Of a DNA stretch of 64,000 bases, positions 26,201 to 35,223 are shown piece after piece; position 1 is the stretch's first letter; each line of letters starts with the position of its first letter. The stretch comes from Pseudomonas sp. BGr12. GTDB taxonomy: Bacteria > Pseudomonadota > Gammaproteobacteria > Pseudomonadales > Pseudomonadaceae. Under the pieces are notes generated by a model, which was given only the letters and a program-made list of their open reading frames with translations, did not search any database and was not told the origin of the DNA. Where the stretch lies: positions 3,910-67,909 of the forward strand of contig NZ_JALRNF010000039.1 in assembly GCF_030272895.1 (NCBI RefSeq), written 5' to 3'. The position numbers and the translations under genes were made by a program.

Positions 26201-28874
26201 CACTGGTCTGGTCGTTGATGAAGGTGACACCGGAGAGTGTTGTGGGACCATCGTTTGTGTCTTGTCCGCCCACGGTGAGCCGGGCAGGGATCAAGCGAAT
26301 GTCATGGCCGCTGACCTGATAGTCGTCGGTGTGGCCGGCGTCGATGGCGATATCGAAGATAACCTTGCCATGTGCGTCCAGGTTGCCATTAGCCCTGGCA
26401 TGGACGCTGTGCATCTTGAGCATTTGGCGAAAGGGTTCGGTCAGGCACTCGCGGCGAAAGGCGCGGGCAAATTCGCTTTCGTTGGTACCGCGATAGGTGG
26501 CCAGTATCCGATCTTCATATTTCTGGGCCAGGTCGAGGTCTTCGGCTAGGTCTTCCAGATAGGTCTTATCGATCGTGCTGTTCAGGGCCTGAGCGATGAC
26601 CGGGTCTGTGCTGCTCGGCTGCAGCGTCATGAAGTACAGGCGATTCTTCATGGCCGTGTCGATGTTTTCCAGGAACAGATTGTCCAGCGTCAGGGTTTGT
26701 CGTGCCGGACTGGCAACCAGGTCTGACTTTGACGGCACGCCACCAGGTGTGCCGCCACCGCTCACGGGGTCCTTGCGCCAGGAGGTGCTGTGCGGAAGGT
26801 CGATGGAGATTTCACTGTCGTCATAAGTCGGGATGTCCTGCTTCAGGCGCTGCCTGATGTACTGGCGGCAGAACAGCGGACGATTGGGCAGGTCGCGGGC
26901 AATCAGGGCCTGGGCGCTACGCATGGCCTGAAGGTAGTCCTGGGCACTCGACTTGAAGGCGCTACGCTCGGCGTCGGTCAGATTTTCCAGCCAAGGCATG
27001 CTCAGGCTGCTGAGGGTGACAGTGGCCCGTTGTTCTTCCAGTAGTCGCAGGGCCAGTTCACGGGCACCATGGCCAGGAACCCGCAAGGAGTGGGCCAGTG
27101 CTTCTCCAAGATGCGATAGCGCTTGGTCGCCGACCGTGCTGTCGGCCATAGGCGAAAGTCGTTGCGCCGCAGCCTTGCTGCGCAGCAGATGATGGGTCAG
27201 GACCTGGCCCAGGATATCGCCGGCAAGCGGGACCAGGGTGACAGACTGGCTGCCTGGATCGACAACGCCGAGGCAGCGCTCCAGCTCGGCCTGGTTGGCA
27301 AGGCGCAGTAGTCCCCCCATTGCGCCCGGCCAGAACAATAACAGGCTGGTAGGGGCTTGCTGATTCTTCAGGGTGATGATGACGCAGTCGCTGATAAGCG
27401 TCCTGGTGGTGCTCTCGGTGCCGTCCCGCTGTGTCGTTTCGCTCAGTTCCGGGTGTGCGGCGATGATGTCGGAGCCTGGTTTCGGAAAGGACGACGGTTG
27501 GTCGAGCACGCTCTCGATCCACCGGCGTTCCTCATCGTCGATCTGGCCCAGCAGGTTCTGGATCTGGGCGTGGGCGCGCAGTCCCTCATGGTGAGCTGAC
27601 AGCAACGGTGGGTCGTCATCGGTTTGCGATGCATTGAACGACAGCCAGGCGTTGGCTTGCAGCAGTGGTTCCATGGCTAGGTCGGCTTTGCTGCGAGCCC
27701 CTTCCAAAGTGGCCTGCCAGGTCTTGAGGGATTGCAGTTTTTCTTCGTCGAGTGCGTCCAGCAGATTCATTTGTTTCTTGATCTGCTCCGCGCGGACGCT
27801 ATAGGGCACTTCGATGGACAGATGGCCAAAATCGAAAAATGAGGCCTCTGAAGCGTCGCTGTCCAGTTCCGGTTCAGTTGCCGGCAGGGCATGGAACAGG
27901 TTGGCGTTGCGTTGTGCCGCGTCGACCGCGTGAAGCTTGCCAAGGGCAAGCTCTGCATGGGTTTGAATATCAGCGCCCGGATCGAACGCCAGGGCGTCGA
28001 GCCGGACCTGGAGCAGGTCGTTGAACAGGGTAGTGAATCCTGCTGCAAGGCTGTCTTGACGGTGGAAGCTGACAATTGCTGTCGCGTCACTGGTGCTGCT
28101 GTTATGCAACAAGGCGGCTTCCAGTGCTTGCCCGGTCGCATGGGCGGTAAAGGTCTGCTGACTGCCCGGTATATAGAGCACTCGCAGGGGGGTGTCCTCG
28201 ATACTGAACACCAACGCACCGGGTATCGCCTTTCCCGCTATGGCGGGGGTTTCGATAAAGAGTTGCTTGCTGCCCAGGCGCAGCCATTCCGGGTCGTTCA
28301 GTACGCCGGAAACCAGGCGTTGCTGCTGGGTATCGAGTTCACCGCTTGCCACCACAGCTTCCCAGCGTGCCCTGAAAATACCCAGGTACTGGTCCTGGGC
28401 GTGGGTTTGCCGGCTGACGGGCGTACCCTTGGCTCGTGCATTCCAATAACTGTTCCACGCTTGCCGGATAGCCGCCGGGAGATCCAGCTCACCGAGCCGG
28501 GCCAGCAACTGAGTGGGCGTCAGGCGCAGCAACGGGCTCTGGGCTTCTGTGCCCACGACTTGGGCGCGGGTGTCCAGGTCGGTCGGGGCCCGGGGATGAT
28601 GGCGGTTATAGGCGGCAAGGGCGGCGAGGCTGACAAAGGTGTTGCTGGTGTTGAAGCGCAGGCCGGTGGTGCTCGGCTCCGTGCTGAGTTGTTTGCGTAG
28701 CAGCGTCTGTATGACCTGATGCGTACTGTTTGCCTCGGCAAGGAGGATGGTGAAGGTGTCGCGATGCTTCCTGTGTCGATTGAGTATGTCCTGAGGTACG
28801 CCGTTCAATCGGGCGGCAATGAAACTGACGGGCGCAAAAGAGAGGGTATCCGGGGTTTCGGTGGAATCGCTCAT
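23223..28874 (-). CDS. giant toxin-like protein (dermonecrotic-toxin-domain/DUF6543 type)
   Basis: A single 1883-residue protein. It has no Sec signal peptide and no enzymatic motif that I can recognise. Parts resemble the large Pseudomonas proteins annotated with a dermonecrotic toxin domain. A hydrophobic helical hairpin near residues 1000-1070 (MAIGFVPLIGTAVSVYDMF, then ALLCFIDAAMDVLPTLVV) resembles a membrane-inserting segment. A beta-rich module (KYRGVYRHAEGDFILVEDRL, then a TWRLRG stretch) follows, then a long helical region and a similar module (QVEDGNFYIGDFTPATG). The start at 28874 gives MSDSTETPD. It is transcribed alone; no immunity gene, T6SS or Tc component adjoins it. By eye its base composition is less GC-rich than its neighbours. 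Toxin function is inferred. Confidence 0.6.
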   Translation of the reverse strand: MSDSTETPDTLSFAPVSFIAARLNGVPQDILNRHRKHRDTFTILLAEANSTHQVIQTLLRKQLSTEPSTTGLRFNTSNTFVSLAALAAYNRHHPRAPTDLDTRAQVVGTEAQSPLLRLTPTQLLARLGELDLPAAIRQAWNSYWNARAKGTPVSRQTHAQDQYLGIFRARWEAVVASGELDTQQQRLVSGVLNDPEWLRLGSKQLFIETPAIAGKAIPGALVFSIEDTPLRVLYIPGSQQTFTAHATGQALEAALLHNSSTSDATAIVSFHRQDSLAAGFTTLFNDLLQVRLDALAFDPGADIQTHAELALGKLHAVDAAQRNANLFHALPATEPELDSDASEASFFDFGHLSIEVPYSVRAEQIKKQMNLLDALDEEKLQSLKTWQATLEGARSKADLAMEPLLQANAWLSFNASQTDDDPPLLSAHHEGLRAHAQIQNLLGQIDDEERRWIESVLDQPSSFPKPGSDIIAAHPELSETTQRDGTESTTRTLISDCVIITLKNQQAPTSLLLFWPGAMGGLLRLANQAELERCLGVVDPGSQSVTLVPLAGDILGQVLTHHLLRSKAAAQRLSPMADSTVGDQALSHLGEALAHSLRVPGHGARELALRLLEEQRATVTLSSLSMPWLENLTDAERSAFKSSAQDYLQAMRSAQALIARDLPNRPLFCRQYIRQRLKQDIPTYDDSEISIDLPHSTSWRKDPVSGGGTPGGVPSKSDLVASPARQTLTLDNLFLENIDTAMKNRLYFMTLQPSSTDPVIAQALNSTIDKTYLEDLAEDLDLAQKYEDRILATYRGTNESEFARAFRRECLTEPFRQMLKMHSVHARANGNLDAHGKVIFDIAIDAGHTDDYQVSGHDIRLIPARLTVGGQDTNDGPTTLSGVTFINDQTSGITVLYCPDHPSKLIRQFSSLESAREALYESTKQSGEIDYLTSRALQGDPTSHASRMRQAIEKRFSGIIGLGSAWLSNISLAQTLLNAQEGRVLEAHRLTSRSNETLWLENFAYQSGMIFNYIKMAIGFVPLIGTAVSVYDMFDACARAASALVHGQVGRAMDELEQALLCFIDAAMDVLPTLVVKGSAARRLTRFRQLNSLQGGQGTGPKSSTASASKRLARFAGYEYPFPLDLQDLRPAKQGKYRGVYRHAEGDFILVEDRLCQVEWLETEHTWRLRGTSRKTWKRNIALNEQGQWDTHFALYGVHLHGGGSGGGQALGHLAEQLDPYWPAAIRQRLPRFWTDRLYRRQHMLKARGLQDENRLQTSLQRSNASFIAYDAAAPAAQVALRTQMKANCLADIDAAKNAFTSWDELLKIANRTDKQLCMLQKVRSAKVVCDRLHHLIELARDESLGSVHKAVNLRLQLAQVDDLVDQAPLLRRLRSESVTVLQAKSQMAAHKLQLVDWYKALDFPAPRPGRRAADFNQRLNSIKSDFTERLKAAEHIQDADNYQTAVAEANQQFENRLTRLGDNFDINAEYLQEFARHEIFKHAYQRLEKRLNNTLFILFNTLHLMVAAKHYGNTSVIAEFYLRRLNAIEEDVAQVQGTLADMYEVTTSSEQRRAIQDSALRVYRQYKLELQSTHASFPELFDGHYLKQLHENLDELLLQTEKYIRRLPGQPRPSRGRSSPRLFQVEDGNFYIGDFTPATGSAPARITAHNPDGGAVRQFEPVGERWRPLITPPPARPHELRNLKQTAAALLKDLDSFRRNVHTSIKPTSSPYQLNDMMTIKANSLESCANRIEALGGTLTDTADLRQQATLLRQEGTALLVAQIKASQQPNAGYLVDLLTHGQIRIQRPNNRQLLRTRDYLQEYEVVDLKSAGEPVLWYAHFHYRDLDTPFERFSAAHLKRVEDRFKGPQWQQTQTGGGNPPDDIWRGVIRAEVANQYFADL

Positions 28875-29071
28875 GAAGGTAGTCCGCAATCAAGGTTGTG
28901 CCGGTACTGGCATTGCGGATTTGGAAGCAAGTGGCACGGTGCGGTGCGGTACATAACGCTGGCTGCCGTTGGGCGGGGTTCATCAAACTGTCACGCAACT
29001 GTGGCAGCGCGCTTGAATGAAAGTCATCAGACTCACGATCTACTGGGGATTTGCATTCTGGTGTTTCACTC

Positions 29072-30064
29072 ATGCGGGCTTTTTTATTGTTCCTGGCGCT
29101 GGTCTGCGCCGTGCCTTCCTTTGCCGCGGCACGCTGCGACGTCAATGTGCCTACCGAACGGGTCGAGCTGGCACAGGTCAGCCTGGCCTACCAGAGCATC
29201 GGCCGTCGCTCCGATCCTGCGCTGCTGTTGGTGATGGGCCTGGGCGGGCAGTTGATCCACTGGCCTGATGAGGTGGTGGTCGCCCTCTGCCGGCAGGGCT
29301 TTCGGGTGATCCGCTACGACAACCGCGATATCGGCCTGTCGGCCTGGAACCAGGCACCGGCCAGTGCCAGCCTGTCCTTCGAACTGCTGCGCTACAAGCT
29401 GGGTTTGCAGGTGGCTGCGCCCTACACCCTGACGGACATGGCTGAAGATGGCCTGGGTTTGATGGATGCCCTGCATGTGCAACGTTTTCATGTGCTGGGT
29501 GTGAGCATGGGTGGGATGATTGCCCAGCACCTGGCGGCCCTGGCGCCGCAGCGGGTCGAGAGCCTGACCCTGATCATGTCCAGTTCCGGTGCACAGGGGC
29601 TGCCGATGCCAAGCGCGGCACTGCTGCAGTTGTTGGCCCGGCGCGAAGCGCCAAACCGCGAAGCGGCCCTCGAACAACAGGCCGATCTGCTGGCGGCGCT
29701 GGGGAGTCCGCAGGTCAAGGACGATCGTCAGGAGTTGCTGGAGCAGGCCGCGATTGCCTATGACCGGGCGTTCAACCCTGAAGGCGTCGAGCGCCAGATC
29801 ATGGCCATTCTTGCCGAGCCGAGTCGGGTCGAGTTGCTCGACAAGCTACGCCTGCCAACCCTGGTGGTACATGGCACCGCCGACCCGTTGTTGCCGGTGA
29901 TGCATGGGGTGCACCTGGCCGCGCACCTGCGGGACAGTCAATTGAAGCTGATCCCGGGCCTGGCCCATCGCTTCCAGGCGCAGTTCAAGGGCGCGTTGCT
30001 GGGCGCGGTGTTGCCGTACCTGGAGACGCAACGGCTGGCTGATACCCCTCTGGCGGTGTACTGA
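29072..30064 (+). CDS. alpha/beta hydrolase, exported
   Basis: A 330-residue alpha/beta-hydrolase with a Sec-type signal ([20 protein letters not shown]). The fold is clear from [15 protein letters not shown] (oxyanion region), YDNRDIGLS, the nucleophile elbow GVSMGG (Ser about residue 154), the acid in [10 protein letters not shown] and the catalytic His in GLAHRF. The substrate is unknown; the pattern GLGGQLxxWPxxx is shared with many bacterial hydrolases of unknown role. The chosen ATG is the only start giving a clean signal; the ribosome site is weak. It converges on glpM with a REP pair between. Confidence 0.8.
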   Translation: MRAFLLFLALVCAVPSFAAARCDVNVPTERVELAQVSLAYQSIGRRSDPALLLVMGLGGQLIHWPDEVVVALCRQGFRVIRYDNRDIGLSAWNQAPASASLSFELLRYKLGLQVAAPYTLTDMAEDGLGLMDALHVQRFHVLGVSMGGMIAQHLAALAPQRVESLTLIMSSSGAQGLPMPSAALLQLLARREAPNREAALEQQADLLAALGSPQVKDDRQELLEQAAIAYDRAFNPEGVERQIMAILAEPSRVELLDKLRLPTLVVHGTADPLLPVMHGVHLAAHLRDSQLKLIPGLAHRFQAQFKGALLGAVLPYLETQRLADTPLAVY

Positions 30065-30112
30065 TCGCGGGGCAAGCCCGCTCCCACAGTAGGAGCGGGC
30101 TTGCCCCGCGAT
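30063..30112. repeat. REP pair between convergent genes
   Basis: An almost perfect inverted pair with only a few bases between arms (ATCGCGGGGCAAGCCCGCTC and its complement). It begins inside the hydrolase stop codon region and ends 6 bp before glpM's stop, so it is well placed as a bidirectional terminator. Confidence 0.88.
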
Positions 30113-30117
30113 GAGCC

Positions 30118-30453
30118 TCAATGCAACCTCACCCAGACACTGACCAGCACCGTCGCCGCCATCAGCCAGGCCACCGCCGCCAGCGCCAATGACAGCTCCA
30201 GGCGCAGGCGGTCCACCAGCACATACAGCGCTACCAGGTAGACGAAGTAGGGAATGATCGACCACATGCCGAACAGGATGGTGGTCTTCAGGTCGTCCAG
30301 CGAGCGCCCCTTGCCGACGATGTAGTGGGCAATCAGGGCGAAGGTCGGGAACAGCGGCACCAGGCCGGCAATGTAGTAGTTGCGGGTCTTGGCCAGGGCG
30401 GCAAGGATCACCACCACGGCGGCGCCCAGGCAGGCTTTGAGTATCAGGTCCAC
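30118..30453 (-). CDS. glpM: GlpM family membrane protein
   Basis: A 111-residue inner-membrane protein with four hydrophobic helices ([20 protein letters not shown], then [19 protein letters not shown]). It matches GlpM, first described in P. aeruginosa beside glpD and needed there for efficient alginate production; biochemical function is unknown. It starts with GTG at 30453, 24 bp after aauR's stop, so it is probably read through from the aau transcript. In P. aeruginosa it lies next to glpD; here the aau/aat block lies between them. Confidence 0.85.
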   Translation of the reverse strand: MDLILKACLGAAVVVILAALAKTRNYYIAGLVPLFPTFALIAHYIVGKGRSLDDLKTTILFGMWSIIPYFVYLVALYVLVDRLRLELSLALAAVAWLMAATVLVSVWVRLH

Positions 30454-30477
30454 GTACTTTTCCGATGTCTTGGCGGG

Positions 30478-31803
30478 TTATCCGAGGCCGTACTTCTTCA
30501 CTTTGTCGAACAGGGTGGTCTTGGCCATGCCCAGCTCCTGGCTGGCCTGGCTCAAGTTGCCGCCGGTGCGCTGCAGGGCATCGCTGAGCAGGTTGCGCTC
30601 GAAGGCTTCCACGGCCTCGGCAAAGCCCAGGCCCTGGTTGGCACTGGCGCCGCTCTTCTTGAACGCGGGCAGGCCCAGGGCGTAGCGTTCGGCGACATTG
30701 CGCAGTTCGCGCACGTTGCCCGGCCAATCGTGGGCCATCAGCCGCGACAGGGTCTGGCTGTCCAGTTGCGGGGTTTCACGGTCGAAGCGCAGCGCCGACA
30801 GCTGCAGGAAGTGTTCGAACAGCTGCAGGATGTCTTCGCGGCGCTCGCGCAGCGGCGGCAGTTCCAGGGTCACCACGTTGAGGCGGTAGTACAGGTCGCT
30901 GCGAAACTGGCCGCTCTGGCCCAGGGCGTCGAGGTCGGATTTGGTCGCGGCAATCACCCGGCAGTCGACCGGGATGCTCTGGTTCGAGCCCAGGCGCTCC
31001 AGGGTCCGTTCCTGCAGGACCCGCAGCAGCTTGATCTGCAGGTTGATCGGCATGCTCTCGACTTCATCGAGGAACAGCGTGCCGCCATTGGCGTGCTCGA
31101 TCTTGCCGATGCGGCGCTTGCCGGCGCCGGTAAAGGCATTGGCCTCGTGGCCGAAGATCTCGCTTTCGAACAGGTTCTCCGGCAGGCCGCCGCAGTTCAG
31201 GGCCACGAACGGTTGCCCCTGGCGCCGGCTGAAGTCGTGCAGGCAGCGGGCGACCAGTTCCTTGCCAGTGCCGGTCTCGCCTTCGATCAGGACGTTGGCC
31301 GAGGTATCGGCGACGTTGGCGATCAGCTCGCGCAGGTTCTGCATGGCCGGCGAGCGACCGATGATCCGTCCTTCCAGGGTGCTTTGCCCGGCCAACTGGC
31401 GGCGCAGGGCGAAGACTTCCCGGGCCAGGCCGCGTTGCTCCAGGGCACGGCGCACCACTTCGACCAGGCGTTCCGGGGCGAAGGGCTTTTCCATGAAGTC
31501 GTAGGCGCCGTTGCGCATCGCCCCCACGGCCATGTCGATATCGCCGTGGCCGGTGATCAGCACCACCGGCAGGCTGTTGTCGCGGGCCTTGAGGCGGCCG
31601 AGCAGTTCCAGGCCATCGATGCCGGGCAGGCGAATGTCGCTGACCACGATGCCGGCGAAATCATCACCGACGCGTTGCAAGGCTTCCTCGGCGCTGCCGA
31701 CACCTTCGCAGGCGATGTCTTCCAGGGCCAGGGCCTGCTGGCAACCGAGCAGCACATGCGGGTCGTCTTCGACGATCAGGACGGTTAGGGGTGCTTGGTT
31801 CAT
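30478..31803 (-). CDS. aauR: sigma54-dependent response regulator AauR
   Basis: A 441-residue NtrC/DctD-type activator of acidic amino acid uptake. The receiver domain has phospho-acceptor Asp56 (VVSDIRLPG). The AAA+ domain shows Walker A GETGTGKE, Walker [11 protein letters not shown] and the sigma54-contact loop. A Fis-type helix-turn-helix ends the protein ([20 protein letters not shown]). The loop reads NAFTGA rather than GAFTGA. The start codon overlaps the aauS stop (ATGA). In P. putida the AauRS pair activates the aatJQMP transporter in response to Glu/Asp; the sigma54 promoter and operator pair upstream of aatJ in this window fit that circuit. Confidence 0.9.
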   Translation of the reverse strand: MNQAPLTVLIVEDDPHVLLGCQQALALEDIACEGVGSAEEALQRVGDDFAGIVVSDIRLPGIDGLELLGRLKARDNSLPVVLITGHGDIDMAVGAMRNGAYDFMEKPFAPERLVEVVRRALEQRGLAREVFALRRQLAGQSTLEGRIIGRSPAMQNLRELIANVADTSANVLIEGETGTGKELVARCLHDFSRRQGQPFVALNCGGLPENLFESEIFGHEANAFTGAGKRRIGKIEHANGGTLFLDEVESMPINLQIKLLRVLQERTLERLGSNQSIPVDCRVIAATKSDLDALGQSGQFRSDLYYRLNVVTLELPPLRERREDILQLFEHFLQLSALRFDRETPQLDSQTLSRLMAHDWPGNVRELRNVAERYALGLPAFKKSGASANQGLGFAEAVEAFERNLLSDALQRTGGNLSQASQELGMAKTTLFDKVKKYGLG

Positions 31804-33707
31804 AGGGACTCGGCAGATTCGGTGGGGGCATTGACCAGGGGCAGGGCGAGGACGAACGCGGTACCGCCACTGGCGGGATGTTCGACACTCAGGCTGCCCT
31901 TGGCGGCGGCGGCGAGGCTGGCGGACAGGGTCAGGCCCAGGCCCAGGCCGTGCTCTCCCGGTTTGGTGGTGAAGAAAGGTTCGAACAGATGCTTGCGCGC
32001 TTCGTCGTCGATACCGTGGCCATTGTCGCGTACCCGCAGGCGGTACTTGTCGCCCTGCAGTTCGCCTTCGAGCCACAACTGCGGCGCAGGTTGCGCGGCC
32101 ATGGCGTCCAGGGCGTTGCCGATCAGGTTGACCAGGATCTGTTCCAGGCGGGTCTGGTCGATGGCCAGCTGCTGATCTTCGTAGTTGCTGTGCAGCTTGA
32201 GGTGGCAGCCGGCGACCCGGTTGCCCAGGACCTGCAGGCTGGCCTCGATCGCCTTGGCCAGCGACGCCTGGCCGCTGTCGTCGCCGCGCCGGGCAAAGGA
32301 GCGCAGGCTGGCGGTGATCCGGCCCATGCGGTCGATCAGGTCGTTCATGGTGCTCAGGTTGGTGCTGGCGGTCTCCAGGGCGCCGCGCTCGAGAAAGCGC
32401 ACGGTGTTGCCCGACAGGGTGCGCAGGGCCGCCAGCGGCTGGTTCAGTTCGTGGGCGATGCTGGTCGACATCTGGCCGATGGCCGCCAGCTTGCCGGCCT
32501 GCACCAGTTCGTCCTGGGCGTGGCGCAAGGTCTGCTCGGCGTGCCGGCGTTCGCGGATCTGGCCCTTGAGGCGGTCGTTGCTGGCGCGCAGGTCAGCGGT
32601 GCGCTCGGCAATCTTGCGCTCCAGTTGGCTGTTGGCTTCTTCCAGGGCTTCACGGGCTGCCAGGCGAGTGGCGATTACCTTGCGCCGTTCGTTCCAGGCA
32701 ATCAGCAGGATCGCCAGCAAGGCGAAGGCGATGGCCACCAGCACGCCCTGGACCACCGACTCGCGGCGCAGGTCCTGCAAGGGGGTGAGCAGGGTGAAGT
32801 GCCAGGGGGTGTCGCTCAGGCGCCGGGTCTGGGCCAGGTAGGCGACTTCGTGGCGACCGTCGCCCAGTTCGGCATTGGCCGGAAAGCTCAGTTTTTCGAT
32901 ACCGTCGGCGAGCTTTTCTCGCGACAGCGGCTGCAATTCGTTCAGCGGCCACCAGTAGTACTGCAGGCTGCGCGCCAGGCGTTCCTTGATCTCCGGGGTC
33001 AGCGGGCGCACCGACTTGAGGCGCCGTGCCGGGTCGCTGGAGAGGATGATGATGCCGTTCTCGTCACTGACGAAGGCTTCCAGGCGCGCCCGTTGCCAGC
33101 GCTCTTCCATGGCCTCCAGGCGGACCTTGATCACCGCCACGCCGATGATCTTGCCGTGTTCTTCCAGGCCGTGGGCCAGGTAGTAGCCCGGCTCGCCGGT
33201 GGTGCTGCCGATGCCGTAGAAACGGCCCGGTTGCCCACGCACGGCGTCCTGGAAATAGGCGCGGAACGACAGGTCTTCACCGAGGAAACTGTCGGCATCG
33301 CGCCAGTTGCTGGTGGCCTGGACCCGGCCGGTGGTGTCGAGGACGAAGATGGCCCGGCTGCGGCTGCGGCGGTTCAGGCCTTCGAGGTATTCATTGACCG
33401 TCTGGCGGTTTTCGCCGTTGGCGTCGGTCAGCAGGTGGGAGACGCTGTCTTCCAGTTCCAGCAGGCTGGGCAGGTAGGTGTATTTGCTGATTTCACTTTC
33501 GACCGCGCGCGCGTGCAGCTCGAGCTGGCGCTCGCCGTTCTCGCTCAAGCTGCGGATGCCGTTGTGTTCGCTGATCATGAAACCGGCCACTCCCAGGCCG
33601 ATCATCAGCAGGACGATCAAAGGAGGCAGCAACAACTGGCGGATCAGACGGGGTTTCACGGCTAGGGCAGGCTTGGCTGGGCGAAAAAGCGAAGGATCGC
33701 ATTTCAT
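31800..33707 (-). CDS. aauS: sensor histidine kinase AauS
   Basis: A 635-residue inner-membrane kinase of the DctB type. There is one membrane helix near residues 25-47, a long periplasmic Cache-like sensor (to about residue 320), a second helix (GVLVAIAFALLAILLIAW) and a coiled coil. The HisKA domain has His419 in TSIAHELNQPLAAL, followed by the ATPase domain (N box ILVNLIGNALDAM, G1 DNGHGID, G2 GLGLGLTLSAS). It should sense periplasmic glutamate or aspartate and phosphorylate AauR. ATG 33707 was chosen because it precedes the first membrane helix by a normal distance; longer frames pass through the hairpin region. Confidence 0.88.
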   Translation of the reverse strand: MKCDPSLFRPAKPALAVKPRLIRQLLLPPLIVLLMIGLGVAGFMISEHNGIRSLSENGERQLELHARAVESEISKYTYLPSLLELEDSVSHLLTDANGENRQTVNEYLEGLNRRSRSRAIFVLDTTGRVQATSNWRDADSFLGEDLSFRAYFQDAVRGQPGRFYGIGSTTGEPGYYLAHGLEEHGKIIGVAVIKVRLEAMEERWQRARLEAFVSDENGIIILSSDPARRLKSVRPLTPEIKERLARSLQYYWWPLNELQPLSREKLADGIEKLSFPANAELGDGRHEVAYLAQTRRLSDTPWHFTLLTPLQDLRRESVVQGVLVAIAFALLAILLIAWNERRKVIATRLAAREALEEANSQLERKIAERTADLRASNDRLKGQIRERRHAEQTLRHAQDELVQAGKLAAIGQMSTSIAHELNQPLAALRTLSGNTVRFLERGALETASTNLSTMNDLIDRMGRITASLRSFARRGDDSGQASLAKAIEASLQVLGNRVAGCHLKLHSNYEDQQLAIDQTRLEQILVNLIGNALDAMAAQPAPQLWLEGELQGDKYRLRVRDNGHGIDDEARKHLFEPFFTTKPGEHGLGLGLTLSASLAAAAKGSLSVEHPASGGTAFVLALPLVNAPTESAESL

Positions 33708-33725
33708 CACAGTAACCTTGTAACG

Positions 33726-33813
33726 AACAGCACTGCCTGCCCGGCGTACACCGGGCAAACAGTGACAATTAACAACACTGCCGATCCGGCGTACGCCGAA
33801 ACAACAGTGTTGT
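33726..33813. repeat. two tandem related hairpins between aatP and aauS
   Basis: Two 39-bp units (33726-33764 and 33771-33809) agree at 30 of 39 positions. Each folds: the first through TGCCCGG/CCGGGCA (33738-33757), the second through ACAACACTG/CAGTGTTGT (33772-33780 with 33805-33813) plus an inner CGGCGTACGCCG palindrome. They lie just after the aatP stop and before aauS and may end or dampen read-through from the transporter operon. Confidence 0.7.
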
Positions 33814-33817
33814 GTCC

Positions 33818-34552
33818 TCAGTGTTGCAGGATCTTGCTGAGGAAGTGCTGGGTACGCTCGTGGCGTGCGCTCGGGTCACCGAAGAAGTCTTCCTTCTGGC
33901 AATCCTCGATGATGCGGCCCTGGTCCATGAAGATCACCCGGTTGGCCACCTTGCGGGCAAAGCCCATCTCGTGGGTCACGCACATCATGGTCATGCCTTC
34001 GTGGGCCAGCTCGACCATGACGTCCAGTACCTCGTTGACCATTTCCGGGTCCAGGGCCGAGGTCGGTTCGTCGAACAGCATGACGATCGGGTCCATCGAC
34101 AGGGCGCGGGCGATGGCCACACGCTGCTGCTGGCCACCGGAGAGCTGGCCGGGATGCTTCTTGGCATGGGCGCTGAGGCCGACGCGGTCGAGCAGGGCCA
34201 GGCCCTTCTTGGTCGCTTCGGCTTCGCTGCGGCCCAGGACCTTGCGCTGGGCAATGGTCAGGTTCTCGGTGATCGAGAGGTGCGGGAACAGCTCGAAATG
34301 CTGGAACACCATGCCGACCCGCGAGCGCAGCTTGGGCAGGTTGGTCTTGGGATCGGCGATCGAGGTGCCGTCGACCACGATGTCACCTTTCTGGAACGGC
34401 TCCAGGGCGTTGACGCACTTGATCAGGGTCGATTTGCCGGAACCGGAAGGGCCGCAGACCACCACCACTTCACCTTTTTTGACTTCGGTGTTGCAGTCGG
34501 TCAGAACCTGGAAGTCGCCGTACCACTTGTTGACGTTCTTGATGGAAATCAT
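33818..34552 (-). CDS. aatP: acidic amino acid ABC transporter ATPase AatP
   Basis: A 244-residue cytoplasmic ABC ATPase of the polar amino acid uptake family. Walker A is GPSGSGKST, the signature LSGGQQQR, Walker [14 protein letters not shown] and the switch His is in CVTHEMG. It drives Glu/Asp (and likely Gln/Asn) import with AatQ and AatM. Its ATG overlaps the aatM stop by 4 bases, which ties the genes into one transcript, aatJ-Q-M-P. Confidence 0.94.
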   Translation of the reverse strand: MISIKNVNKWYGDFQVLTDCNTEVKKGEVVVVCGPSGSGKSTLIKCVNALEPFQKGDIVVDGTSIADPKTNLPKLRSRVGMVFQHFELFPHLSITENLTIAQRKVLGRSEAEATKKGLALLDRVGLSAHAKKHPGQLSGGQQQRVAIARALSMDPIVMLFDEPTSALDPEMVNEVLDVMVELAHEGMTMMCVTHEMGFARKVANRVIFMDQGRIIEDCQKEDFFGDPSARHERTQHFLSKILQH

Positions 34553-35223
34553 ACGGTTATCCTTTTCTGCAGACGCTTGACCAGCCAGGAAGCGGAGAAG
34601 CTGACGAGGAAGTACACGACGCCGGCGAACAGCAGGAACTCATGGGAGCGCCCGATGATGTCGCCGTTGGCACGCGCGGAGTTGAGGAAGTCCACCAGGC
34701 CGACGGTGTAGACCAGCGAGGTGTCCTGGAACAGGATGATGCTCTGTTGCAGCAGCAGCGGGGTCATCTTGCGAAACGCCTGGGGCAGGATGATCAGGCG
34801 CATGGTCTGGCCGTAGGTCATGCCCAGGGCCTGGGCTGCGCCCATCTGGCCCTTGGAGATCGACTGCACGCCAGCGCGGACGATTTCACAGAAGTAGGCC
34901 GCCTCGAACATCATGAACGCCACGACGCAGGAGGTGAAGGCACCGACCGGGGTGTCTTCGCCGGTGATCCAGCGCAGGATGAAGGGCACCGCCAGGTAGA
35001 ACCAGGTGATGACCAGCAGCAGCGGGATGGAGCGGAAGTAGTTGACGTAGAAGCCGGCGACGTTGGCCAAGAGCTTGCTCGACGACAGGCGCATCAGGGC
35101 CAGGAGGGTACCCAGCACGATGCCGCCGACCACGCCCATGACCATCAGTTGCAGGGTCAACAGCATGCCGTCCCAAAGGGCCGGCAGGGCAGGGCCGATG
35201 CTTGAGAAATCCAGCTCCATCAT
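34549..35223 (-). CDS. aatM: acidic amino acid ABC transporter permease AatM
   Basis: A 224-residue inner-membrane permease of the His/Glu/Gln/Arg opine family (HEQRo) with about five membrane helices. The EAA loop is visible ([20 protein letters not shown], then LIILPQAFR). It pairs with AatQ to form the channel fed by AatJ. The start at 35223 overlaps the aatQ stop (ATGATGG), arguing for translational coupling. Confidence 0.92.
   Translation of the reverse strand: MMELDFSSIGPALPALWDGMLLTLQLMVMGVVGGIVLGTLLALMRLSSSKLLANVAGFYVNYFRSIPLLLVITWFYLAVPFILRWITGEDTPVGAFTSCVVAFMMFEAAYFCEIVRAGVQSISKGQMGAAQALGMTYGQTMRLIILPQAFRKMTPLLLQQSIILFQDTSLVYTVGLVDFLNSARANGDIIGRSHEFLLFAGVVYFLVSFSASWLVKRLQKRITV

Noticed and set aside
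23223..28874. Tc/Mcf insecticidal toxin complex
   Set aside because: No TcB/TcC-like gene, no Rhs repeats and no Mcf/FitD transporter cluster are present; only a general toxin-like resemblance can be claimed.
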